From a bacterium (GTDB lineage: Bacteria; Joyebacterota; Joyebacteria; Joyebacterales; Joyebacteraceae): DNA of 41,824 nt. The position numbers and the translations under genes are program-made. The stretch spans positions 1-41,824 of the forward strand of contig JALGWI010000022.1 in the NCBI GenBank assembly GCA_025774245.1, in the 5' to 3' direction. How positions within the stretch are numbered: position 1 is the first letter of the stretch; every line of letters starts with the position of its first letter. Positions 7,244 to 14,370 of the stretch are shown in pieces. A model generated the notes under the pieces. The model was not told the origin of the DNA. It worked only from the letters and a program-made list of their open reading frames with translations, and ran no database searches.

Positions 7244-9379
7244 TTAAGGACGGGTCTCTGGGACGATAGGGCCCTCGGCAGGAGCAACGGGAGCTGGCGG
7301 AGCCTCCCCCGCCTTCCGGACACGGTACATCTTGGTCACCACGGTCCCGCCACCCAGGACCTCCCCCTCCGGCGTGACCGCGATGCTCACCCGGTACCAC
7401 GGGTAGCTCCGCTCGACCTCATCGACGATCGGCTCGTAGAGCTCCGGGAAGTTGTCGAACCAGGTCGTGAAGGGCTTGAGGCCGACCGTCCGCATGAAGA
7501 CGTACTCGATCTCGGTGTCGATGAGGTCGCGGTAGACGTCGAGCGCGCCCTCCTTCTTGATGTCGAAGTCGACCCCGACGTCCTCCTCCATCACGATGTC
7601 GTTTCCGGGGAGCGACCCGACGAGCGGATAGCGATAGGTCTGGTAGAAGTTGTGGGCCGTCGGCGCGAGAAGGAGGATCCGCGTGCCGACCGGCAGGCGG
7701 TAGATGATGGGTGGCATCCGGTAGTGCGCCGCGCGCGACTTGCCGTGATGGTGCGACCAGATGTGGTGCTCGTCGCGGAAGACGATGCGGAGCGTCTCGA
7801 GCGCGGAGAAGAGGACGGCCGCGGCCAGGACGACCGCGAGGATCGAGCGCGCCTTCCGCGAGACGCCCTCGAAGACGAACGCCATCGGAATGCACGCGAG
7901 CGCCATGGCCGGGAGGAGAAACCGCGGCAGGTGGTGCTTCCCGAACCACCAGCCCAGGACCGCGACCGCGACGAGCCCCGCGATGGCGAGGCACGACGTG
8001 CGGAACGCGGCGTCGAGCTTCCGGTTCAGCGCCCCCCGGACGCAGAGCACGAGGCCCGGCAGGAAGAGCACGGCGAACGCGGCTCCGAATCCGGCCGAGC
8101 CACTGTAGGTCTCGTCGATGTGGGTGTCCATGAACGGGTAGACCCACCAGAGCATTCTCGCCGAAACGAACTGAAACTCCTGACCGAGTCCCGAAGACTC
8201 GATCCACGAGCCGAGCACGGGCGAGAGCGGCTCGATGGGGTTCCCCGTAATGACGATGTTCCGCACGAACCAGAACGCCGAGGGAACGAGCATCGCCGCG
8301 ACGAAGGCGCCGATGAGAACGGCCGCGCGCCGCGCCGCCGCCGGGCCCTCCGACGACGCCAGGAGCGCGTGCACCACAAAGACGAGCGGCACCGCCGCCA
8401 GCACGAAGGGCAGGATCGAGTACTTCGTCCCGAACGCGAGCCCGAGCGCGAAGCCGGCGGCGAGCATCTCGTGCATGCGGTCCTTCGAGCCCGGTCCCAC
8501 GTCGAGCGACCGTATCAGGAAGAACGTCGATGCGAGCACGAGTCCTGTGACGGTCAGGTCGTTCTTGGCGATGGTCGACTGGAAGAAGACGAGCGGCGAC
8601 ATGAGGAACACGACCACCGGCACGGCGGCGGAGACGCGGGAGGCGCCGAGCCGCCGAGCGATCCCGTAGAGCGCGAGCGCGCCCAGGAGCCCGAAGGGGA
8701 GCTGGACGAGCGGCACGAGACGGTCGCTCCCGGAGAAGAAGAGCGCCAGCATCGGGAGCTCCCCGTTCGCCGGGTAGAAGGCGCCGGTCGATCCGTAGAT
8801 CCCCAGGTCCCCGTTGAGGAGCCAGCTCGCCGTCCGCGGCAGGTGGTAGGTCAGGACGTCCCAGTCGCGCGGAGCGGACGAGAGAGCCGAGGAGACGGCG
8901 ACCGCGAGGAAGATCCCGCAGACCACCGCCACGCCGAGAAGGACCCTCGTGTCGGTCTGTGGTACGCCCGCTGCGACCGCGGGCCTACTCGAGGCGGCCT
9001 TCTTCGCGGCGCGCTTCCGGCTCGACTTCGAACCGCCCTTCCCGCCGCGCTTCCCGCCGTGCTTCGAGTCGCGCCCGCCGTGAGGGCGTGAGGCCCCCGC
9101 CCGCGGCGCGGGACGACGCCGGGCCACCTTCTTCCAACCGATGCCCCAGGAGATCGCGCAGAAGATCGCCGACACGATCAGGAGGTTCGTGAGCGTAACG
9201 AACGGCGCGCCGGCGGCGAAGGCGAGGATCCCGAGGATCTGGAGCGCGAGCACGAGGAGGCCGAACGAGACGATGCCGAACGCCACGAGCGAGGCGGTCC
9301 GCGATCGCCAGAGGAGCGCGACGGGAACAGCGGCGCAGAAGATGAGCACGAATGCGACGGTGACGAGGAACGAGTTCAC
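7244..9379 (-). CDS. GT39/PMT-type membrane glycosyltransferase with polybasic loop
   Basis: A polytopic membrane protein of 711 aa resembling the PMT_2/ArnT class, which transfers sugars from polyprenyl-phosphate donors to a lipid or protein on the outer face of the inner membrane. After three hydrophobic N-terminal helices (about 1-80) comes a Lys/Arg/Gly/Ser-rich segment (about 83-133). Then the family core begins with SAPRDWDVLTYHLPRTASWL; the DWD acidic site is at about 162-164. Many further helices follow, and a soluble C-terminal domain occupies roughly the last 170 residues. AFGTKYSILPF is typical of GT39-like proteins. Donor and acceptor are unknown. It follows a small membrane protein (9438-9611) with which it probably shares a promoter. 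Confidence 0.8.
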   Translation of the reverse strand: MNSFLVTVAFVLIFCAAVPVALLWRSRTASLVAFGIVSFGLLVLALQILGILAFAAGAPFVTLTNLLIVSAIFCAISWGIGWKKVARRRPAPRAGASRPHGGRDSKHGGKRGGKGGSKSSRKRAAKKAASSRPAVAAGVPQTDTRVLLGVAVVCGIFLAVAVSSALSSAPRDWDVLTYHLPRTASWLLNGDLGIYGSTGAFYPANGELPMLALFFSGSDRLVPLVQLPFGLLGALALYGIARRLGASRVSAAVPVVVFLMSPLVFFQSTIAKNDLTVTGLVLASTFFLIRSLDVGPGSKDRMHEMLAAGFALGLAFGTKYSILPFVLAAVPLVFVVHALLASSEGPAAARRAAVLIGAFVAAMLVPSAFWFVRNIVITGNPIEPLSPVLGSWIESSGLGQEFQFVSARMLWWVYPFMDTHIDETYSGSAGFGAAFAVLFLPGLVLCVRGALNRKLDAAFRTSCLAIAGLVAVAVLGWWFGKHHLPRFLLPAMALACIPMAFVFEGVSRKARSILAVVLAAAVLFSALETLRIVFRDEHHIWSHHHGKSRAAHYRMPPIIYRLPVGTRILLLAPTAHNFYQTYRYPLVGSLPGNDIVMEEDVGVDFDIKKEGALDVYRDLIDTEIEYVFMRTVGLKPFTTWFDNFPELYEPIVDEVERSYPWYRVSIAVTPEGEVLGGGTVVTKMYRVRKAGEAPPAPVAPAEGPIVPETRP

Positions 9380-9437
9380 GGCAGTCTCGATTCTCTCCGG
9401 CCCGGGCGGCCCGAGGGCTGGCGGCCCGCGGCCGTGC

Positions 9438-9611
9438 CTAGCCGGCCTTCGCCCATCGGAAGATGAGCCCGAGTGAGTTCGCGTGAAGGAGGAGATACAC
9501 GATGAGGAAGAAGCAGCACGCGATCACGACGGTCCACGCGGCCGTGTCGCGAAGCCTGGGAACGCGCTCTTCGCACGGACCCGGACGCCTGACGTGTTTC
9601 TTCTCGTTCAT
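9438..9611 (-). CDS. Small single-helix membrane protein, unknown function
   Basis: A 57-aa protein with a charged, Pro/Arg-rich N-terminus (MNEKKHVRRPGPCEERVPRL) and one hydrophobic helix (WTVVIACCFFLIVYLLL), followed by a short tail. The ATG at 9611 is preferred over an upstream in-frame start because it follows a GGGGTGG stretch and lies within the predicted transcript from the promoter at 9711-9740. It is 58 bases upstream of the GT39-like gene on the same strand, so it may be an accessory subunit; that is inference only. No recognised family. Confidence 0.6.
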   Translation of the reverse strand: MNEKKHVRRPGPCEERVPRLRDTAAWTVVIACCFFLIVYLLLHANSLGLIFRWAKAG

Positions 9612-9710
9612 CGCCACCCCGCGGGACAAAGAAGTGGAAGGTGCTGTGTTTGTCGAGGGCCCAGGCCCCTGGAGTCGCTGGGGCCCGGCTCGGAAGCTGC
9701 CTGCGTCCAC

Positions 9711-9740
9711 ATTCTATCAGGAGTGGACGAGCGCGGTCAA
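9711..9740 (-). promoter_or_regulatory. Candidate promoter for the small membrane protein and GT39 genes
   Basis: Minus strand TTGACC (9740-9735) and TAGAAT (9716-9711) with an 18-base spacer. The predicted start is near 9704, giving a leader of about 93 bases that contains a GGCCCC/GGGGCC hairpin. It faces away from the fmdE-like promoter at 9762-9790. Confidence 0.5.
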
Positions 9741-9761
9741 CGAGCCGAGGGCCGTTGCGGG

Positions 9762-9790
9762 TGGCACGCCCGTCCTTCCTTCTGTATAAT
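9762..9790 (+). promoter_or_regulatory. Candidate promoter for the FmdE-like/ECF pair
   Basis: A perfect TATAAT at 9785-9790 with a weak -35 (TGGCAC, 9762-9767) at 17-base spacing. Transcription would start near 9797, about 65 bases before the proposed CTG start at 9862. Confidence 0.4.
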
Positions 9791-9861
9791 GCGACCCTGC
9801 GCGACGGTGCGAGCCGGCGCGGATTCGCGGACCGACACAGACACTCCTCCGGAGGCAGGAC

Positions 9862-10290
9862 CTGGACATCCCGCGGGAACTCAGCGAGGCCGCGCACTTC
9901 CACACGCACCTCGGGCCGTATCTGGTGGTCGGCCTCCGCATGGGCGGGGTCGTGACGCGCGAGCTCGGCGACAGGCCGTTCTCCTACAAGATCGTCGCCC
10001 ACACCGGCAGGGTTCCGCCGTACTCGTGCATGGTCGACGGCGTTCAGCTGTCGACGCCCTGCACGGTCGGAAACAGCGGGCTCGCGGTCGGCGACGAGCG
10101 CCTGATGACGATCGAGGCAACGGGAGAGGGCAAGGCGCTCTCGATCGCGCTTCGCCCCGAGATCTTCGACTGGATCGAGAACGAATGCCGCGAGGAGGAC
10201 TGCGAAAGGTTCGCGTGCGAGATATGGGAGATGCCGGAGGAGCGGCTCCTCTCGGTCGACGAGGCGTCGGAAGGAGAGGGTGCGGCATGA
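9862..10290 (+). CDS. FmdE-like protein, apparent CTG start
   Basis: Resembles the FmdE family (PF02663), named after a subunit-like gene of formylmethanofuran dehydrogenase operons but widespread in bacteria that lack that enzyme; its role there is not settled. The motif HFHTHLGPYLVVGLRMG and the cysteines of SCMVDGVQLSTPCTVGN match the family's metal-binding core. An acidic, Cys-containing tail follows. The family motif starts upstream of the first GTG in frame (9925), so that start would delete conserved residues. Further upstream there is no ATG, GTG or TTG in frame near a ribosome site, but a CTG at 9862 follows a perfect GGAGG at 9851-9855 with six bases between. From there the protein is 142 aa. 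Its stop overlaps the next ATG as ATGA. Confidence 0.75.
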   Translation: MDIPRELSEAAHFHTHLGPYLVVGLRMGGVVTRELGDRPFSYKIVAHTGRVPPYSCMVDGVQLSTPCTVGNSGLAVGDERLMTIEATGEGKALSIALRPEIFDWIENECREEDCERFACEIWEMPEERLLSVDEASEGEGAA

Positions 10291-10904
10291 CCTATCACCC
10301 CAAGCGCAGGCTGTCGACGGCGACGGTGACCGGGACCGCGCTCCTGCTGGCCCTCGGGATCATGCTCCCGATGCTGTTCCACATGTTCCCGCTGGGCGGC
10401 CGGATCTTCCTGCCGATGCACATCCCCGTGTTTATCGCCGGGCTCGTGCTCGGACCCGTCGCCGGGCTCATCGTGGGAGTGGGCTCGCCGATCCTCTCGA
10501 GCGTCCTGATCGGGCGACCGCCGATCTTTTACATGGTGCCGATGGTCTTCGAGCTCGCGACCTACGGGCTCGTCGCCGGGCTCGTCCGGCCGTGGATCTG
10601 CAGGCTCCTGCGGAAGCGATACGGGGAGGGCGCCGGGAACCTCGCCCTCGTCGAGGACGAATCGCCCGAGAGCCGAGCCAGGGCCGCGACCCTCTCCGTC
10701 TGGATCGCCCTCGTGGCCGCGATGATCGTCGGGCGGGTCGTCTGGGTGCTGGTCGTCGTCTGGTTCGCTCCGTTCCTCGGCATCAAGGCGCGGACGGCCG
10801 TCGCGGCGTTCGCCGCCCTTGGGGCCGGCTGGGTCGGCATGATCATCCAGCTCGGCCTCGTGCCGGTCATCGTCAGGGCGATTGAGCGGGTGAGAAAAGC
10901 GTGA
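10287..10904 (+). CDS. ECF transporter S component (substrate-binding membrane subunit)
   Basis: A 205-aa hydrophobic protein with about six helices. GGRIFLPMHIPVFIAGLVLG, GVGSPILSSVLIGRPP and ELATYGLVAGLV are typical of PF12822-like S components of energy-coupling factor vitamin or cofactor importers. The substrate cannot be read from sequence. No EcfA/EcfT genes are adjacent, so it probably uses a shared energising module encoded elsewhere (group II arrangement). ATGA overlap with the FmdE-like gene means the two are translationally coupled, which suggests the FmdE-like protein binds or processes the imported molecule; this is inference. The thrS promoter lies within its last codons. Confidence 0.8.
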   Translation: MTYHPKRRLSTATVTGTALLLALGIMLPMLFHMFPLGGRIFLPMHIPVFIAGLVLGPVAGLIVGVGSPILSSVLIGRPPIFYMVPMVFELATYGLVAGLVRPWICRLLRKRYGEGAGNLALVEDESPESRARAATLSVWIALVAAMIVGRVVWVLVVVWFAPFLGIKARTAVAAFAALGAGWVGMIIQLGLVPVIVRAIERVRKA

Positions 10905-10910
10905 TACAAT
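10882..10910 (+). promoter_or_regulatory. Candidate thrS promoter
   Basis: TTGAGC (10882-10887) and TACAAT (10905-10910) with a 17-base spacer, overlapping the 3' end of the ECF gene. The predicted start is near 10917, at the foot of a strong hairpin. Confidence 0.55.
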
Positions 10911-10916
10911 GAATCC

Positions 10917-10936
10917 CCGCGGGAGGGTTCCCGCGG
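10917..10936 (+). promoter_or_regulatory. 5'-terminal hairpin of the thrS leader
   Basis: CCGCGGGA and TCCCGCGG form a perfect 8-bp stem around a GGGT loop, placed where the thrS transcript should begin. The remaining 90 bases of leader contain a CCGG-TAAT-CCGG hairpin and a possible long-range TGCGG/TCGCA pairing (about 10945 with about 11005). There is no T-run and no T-box consensus. Role unknown: 5'-end protection or translational control are possibilities. Confidence 0.45.
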
Positions 10937-11026
10937 AGTCGTGAATGCGGAACCGGTAATCCGGCCTGAGGAAGCAAGAAGGTCCGAAGGCGTCGAACTC
11001 GCAGAGAAACCCTGGGAAACCCGATC

Positions 11027-12898
11027 ATGCGCATCCTCCTCATACACGCAGCCAAGTTCAGCTTCCACGTGACCGAGAAGACCTCGGCCGTCTCCTCGCT
11101 CGCCGAGCTCCCGGAGTCTCAGCGGAGCGGTTCGGTGGGCGAATCGCTCGTGGCCTACCTCGCTTCGGAGAAGATCGACGAGAAGAACGTCGACTCGGTC
11201 GCGCGCCAGGCCGCCACCACCATCGCCAACCACGCCCGCGAGGTCGGGGCCAAGGACGTCATGCTCTACCCGTACGCCCACCTCTCGAGCGACCTCTCCT
11301 CCCCGAGGGTCGCCACCAAGGTCCTCGCGAAGATCGCCGAGCTCATGCGCGAGAACGACGACCTCACGATCCACGAGGCCCCGTTCGGTTTCTACAAGGG
11401 CTTCGAGATCGAGTGCAAGGGACACCCGCTCTCGGAGCTCGCGAAGACGATCGTCCCGGAGAAGGAAGGCGCCGCGAAAGAGAAGGACGCCTCCGAGGCG
11501 CTCCAGGCGGAGAAGAAGCTCGAGTCGGAGTGGTGCATCATGTCGCCCGACGGCGCCTCGTGCCAGGCGTGCGACTTCGACTTCGACGGGTGCTCTTCCG
11601 CGAAGCTCATGTACGACTACGAGATCTCGGGAACGAGGGCGTCGGACGAGCCGCCGCCCCATATCGAGATCATGCGCAGGCAGGAGCTCGTCGACTACGA
11701 GCCCGCGTCGGACGGCGGGAACTTCCGCTGGTACCCGAACGGCGAGCTCGTGAAGCTCCTCTCCGAGGAGCACGTCTCGAACCTCCTCAGCGAATACGGC
11801 GCGATGAGGGTCGAGACCCCGATCATGTACGACTACCAGCACCCGAACCTCATGAGCTACCTGAAGCGGTTCCCGGCGAGGCAGTACGTCGTGCTCTCGG
11901 AGAACAAGGAGTTCTTCCTCCGCTTCGCGGCGTGCTTCGGGCAGTACCTGATGCAGCACGACATGCAGCTCTCGCACCGGATGCTCCCCGTGCGGCTCTT
12001 CGAGATCAGCCACTACTCGTTCCGCCGGGAGCAGACCGGCGAGCTCGCGGGACTCCGGAGGCTTCGCACGTTCACGATGCCCGACCTCCACACCCTCGCG
12101 AAGGACAACGCGAGCGCGAGGGAGGAGTTCCTCGCGCAGATGGACCTCTCCACGCGGTGCCTGAACGACTTCGGAATCGACTACGAGGTGGCGGTGCGGT
12201 TCGTGCGAGGGTTCATGGACGAGGACCCGGACTTCGCCGGCGAGATCGCCAGGCGGGCCGGGAAGCCGACCCTCGTCGAGATCTGGGACAAGCGGTTCTT
12301 CTACTTCGTCGCGAAGCTCGAGTTCAACTTCATCGACGCCCAGGGCAAGTCGTCGTGCCTCTCGACGGTCCAGATCGACGTCGAGAACACCGAACGTTTC
12401 GACATCACCTACGTGGATGACGATGGAGAGAAGAAGCACCCGATCCTGATGCACACCTCGATATCGGGATCGATCGAGCGGGTCCTCTGCGCGATCCTCG
12501 AACAACAGACGATCCGCACGCGCGAGGGGGGCATCCCGAACTTCCCCCTCTGGCTCGCGCCGACCCAGGTCCGCATCATCCCGGTGGCCGACCGGCACCA
12601 CGCGTTCTGCGAGTCGCTTCTCGAGAAGATCCCCTTCCGGGCGGACTTCGACGATCGCGACATGAGTGTCGGCAAGAAGATCCGCCAGGCCGGGAGACGC
12701 TGGGTTCCCTACGTGATCGTAATCGGCGACCGAGAGATCGAGAGCGACGAGTTCTCCGTCCGCATCCACGGCGGAGAGCAGGAATCGTTCTCGCTCGACC
12801 GGCTCAACTCGCTGATCGAAGAGAAGACCACGGGGCGACCGTTCAGATCCCTGAACGTCCCGAAGCGCCTCTCGCTCAGACCGATCTTCGTCGGATAG
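11027..12898 (+). CDS. thrS: Threonyl-tRNA synthetase, archaeal type
   Basis: Charges tRNA-Thr in the cytoplasm. The 623-aa protein has the archaeal layout: an N-terminal D-aminoacyl-deacylase-like editing domain (about 1-145, beginning MRILLIHAAKFSFHV) in place of the bacterial TGS and SAD editing domains. A linker (YDYEISGTR near 200) leads to a class II core, with motif 2 FEISHYSFRREQTGEL and LRRLRTFTMPDLH, the zinc-ligand Cys in FAACFGQYL, and motif 3 in ISGSIERVLCAILEQ. A C-terminal anticodon-binding domain ends RLSLRPIFVG. It is complete and looks active. The linker carries extra cysteines (SCQACDFDFDGC). The Shine-Dalgarno is weak (GGGAAA), consistent with leader-based control. It is probably an old lateral transfer from archaea. 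Confidence 0.93.
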   Translation: MRILLIHAAKFSFHVTEKTSAVSSLAELPESQRSGSVGESLVAYLASEKIDEKNVDSVARQAATTIANHAREVGAKDVMLYPYAHLSSDLSSPRVATKVLAKIAELMRENDDLTIHEAPFGFYKGFEIECKGHPLSELAKTIVPEKEGAAKEKDASEALQAEKKLESEWCIMSPDGASCQACDFDFDGCSSAKLMYDYEISGTRASDEPPPHIEIMRRQELVDYEPASDGGNFRWYPNGELVKLLSEEHVSNLLSEYGAMRVETPIMYDYQHPNLMSYLKRFPARQYVVLSENKEFFLRFAACFGQYLMQHDMQLSHRMLPVRLFEISHYSFRREQTGELAGLRRLRTFTMPDLHTLAKDNASAREEFLAQMDLSTRCLNDFGIDYEVAVRFVRGFMDEDPDFAGEIARRAGKPTLVEIWDKRFFYFVAKLEFNFIDAQGKSSCLSTVQIDVENTERFDITYVDDDGEKKHPILMHTSISGSIERVLCAILEQQTIRTREGGIPNFPLWLAPTQVRIIPVADRHHAFCESLLEKIPFRADFDDRDMSVGKKIRQAGRRWVPYVIVIGDREIESDEFSVRIHGGEQESFSLDRLNSLIEEKTTGRPFRSLNVPKRLSLRPIFVG

Positions 12899-12953
12899 CC
12901 GCCCCGACTCCGTAGCCTACACGCGACAGCCTTGACCCCGAGGGGGTGAGAGC

Positions 12954-13721
12954 ATGGAGCAGCCAGGTCTCGGAACTCCGCGCACGTTCGACCTCGGCAA
13001 CGGTGTCCACGCGATCCTCGACATGGAGACGATCGAAGGCGTCCACTCGGGCAACGTCGGGATCATCGCCACGGCGCGGGCTCAGGTCTTCATCAACTGC
13101 GGGCAGACCGAGGCGCAGGGGCGCTTCGTGTGGGACTACGCCCAGGAGAAGGCGCCGGGACGAGAGATGACGTACGTCGTCCTCACGCACCACCACCTCG
13201 ATCACTGCTTCGCCGCGAGCCTCTTCGACGATCGCCACGCGCTCATCTACGCGCACAAATCGTTCGGGAGGTGCATGGCGGAGATGCGCTCCCACCTGGG
13301 GGCGAGCGACTACCAGGGCATGCTCCAGGCGTTTCTGAACATCGACGCCGAGACCTGCAAGAAACTCATCAGGTCGGCGCACCCCATCTCCCCGCACCGG
13401 CTCGTCGGCGAGGAGGTCTCCATCGCGATCAACGGGGAAGAGGCGCTCATCCAGCACCTCCCGGGGCACACCCCCTGCGAACTCGTGGTCTACCATCCGA
13501 AGAGCAAGATCCTCTTCGCCGGAGACGCGATCAACGAGCGCGCGGGGCCCGTGACGATGTTCGGAGACGCGCGCGAGTGGAAGAAGTGGGTGGCCGGGCT
13601 GGAGAAGCTCAACAGGATGGAGATCGAACAGATCGTCCCGGGCCACGGCGACGTCTGCGGGCCGGAGATCATCGACCGGCACATCGAGGCGCTCGAGAAG
13701 AAGATCGCGGAGGCAGGCTAG
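12954..13721 (+). CDS. MBL-fold metallo-hydrolase
   Basis: A 255-aa metallo-beta-lactamase-fold protein. The dimetal motif is HHHLDH (near residue 78, in VLTHHHLDHC). Further ligands are suggested by LPGHTP and FAGDAIN, with a final metal His in IVPGHGDVCGP. It resembles the glyoxalase II/lactonase-like hydrolases rather than true beta-lactamases and has no signal peptide, so it is cytoplasmic. GGGGGTGAG lies five bases upstream of the ATG. The substrate is unknown. It follows thrS by 55 bases and may be cotranscribed. Confidence 0.85.
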   Translation: MEQPGLGTPRTFDLGNGVHAILDMETIEGVHSGNVGIIATARAQVFINCGQTEAQGRFVWDYAQEKAPGREMTYVVLTHHHLDHCFAASLFDDRHALIYAHKSFGRCMAEMRSHLGASDYQGMLQAFLNIDAETCKKLIRSAHPISPHRLVGEEVSIAINGEEALIQHLPGHTPCELVVYHPKSKILFAGDAINERAGPVTMFGDAREWKKWVAGLEKLNRMEIEQIVPGHGDVCGPEIIDRHIEALEKKIAEAG

Positions 13722-13759
13722 GTCGATTCCAGCCGCAGTCGGAGAAGCGGGAGGGTTCG

Positions 13760-14311
13760 ATGACCAGATGGATCGTGTTCCTTGCGGTGATAGCGCTACT
13801 TCCGACCGTCGGCCTCGCCGAGGAGCACGGCGGATCCGCCGAGGCTGCGGGTGAGGGCGAGCACGAAACGCTCGAGAAGCGTCACAAGGTGATGTTCGGG
13901 TTCGGCTACACCCACATTCCCGAAGGAGCGGAGCACGAGGAGAGCGAGAAGGGCGTCTTCGTCCCCACGGTCGCCCTCGACTACTTCTACCGGCTGAGCG
14001 AGAAGTGGGAGATCGGCATCATGGCCGACGGGGAGTTCGGGGAGTACCTGATCATCGACAAGGACCTGAACCGCAAGAACGCCTACATTCTCCTGGCGGC
14101 CGTCGGATACGAACTCCTTCCCTTCTGGGAAGTCATCGCGGGTGTTGGAATGGAGTTCGAGGAGAGCGAGGACCTGCCCGTCTTCCGGCTGGGAACCGCG
14201 TACGAGTTCGAACTCGGCACGGGCTGGCTCCTGGCCCCGGGGCTCTTCGCCGACGTGACGGAGGAACACACCAGCTGGGGGCTCAGCCTCGGGGTCGGGA
14301 CGCGGTTCTAG
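13760..14311 (+). CDS. Outer-membrane beta-barrel protein, unknown function
   Basis: A 183-aa secreted protein. A signal peptide (MTRWIVFLAVIALLPTVGLA) is followed by a short acidic, His-rich segment and then alternating amphipathic strands (VMFGFGYTHIP, VALDYFYRLS, WEIGIMADGEFG, LGTAYEFELGTGW). It ends LGVGTRF, with the C-terminal Phe typical of outer-membrane barrels. GGGAGGG precedes the ATG at 13760. It looks like a small eight-strand barrel of the kind often annotated as hypothetical. No partner is evident; it follows the MBL gene by 38 bases. Confidence 0.65.
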   Translation: MTRWIVFLAVIALLPTVGLAEEHGGSAEAAGEGEHETLEKRHKVMFGFGYTHIPEGAEHEESEKGVFVPTVALDYFYRLSEKWEIGIMADGEFGEYLIIDKDLNRKNAYILLAAVGYELLPFWEVIAGVGMEFEESEDLPVFRLGTAYEFELGTGWLLAPGLFADVTEEHTSWGLSLGVGTRF

Positions 14312-14370
14312 CCGCCCTCCGCCGCCACAGACGCGATCCTTGCTGGCGGCCCCTCCGTTCCAGGAATCCA

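Noticed and set aside
6146-9091. A 981-codon plus-strand open frame across hypF and the GT39 gene
   Set aside because: It spans two real genes and their intergenic region in antisense and is composition-driven.
9925-10290. Start of the FmdE-like gene at GTG 9925
   Set aside because: It would remove the conserved HFHTHLGPYL metal-binding motif and has no Shine-Dalgarno site.
10905-11026. T-box or known riboswitch in the thrS leader
   Set aside because: The T-box consensus and known aptamer motifs were not found by eye; only generic hairpins are present.
10562-12769. A 735-codon minus-strand open frame opposite thrS
   Set aside because: Antisense shadow; thrS motifs are unambiguous on the plus strand.
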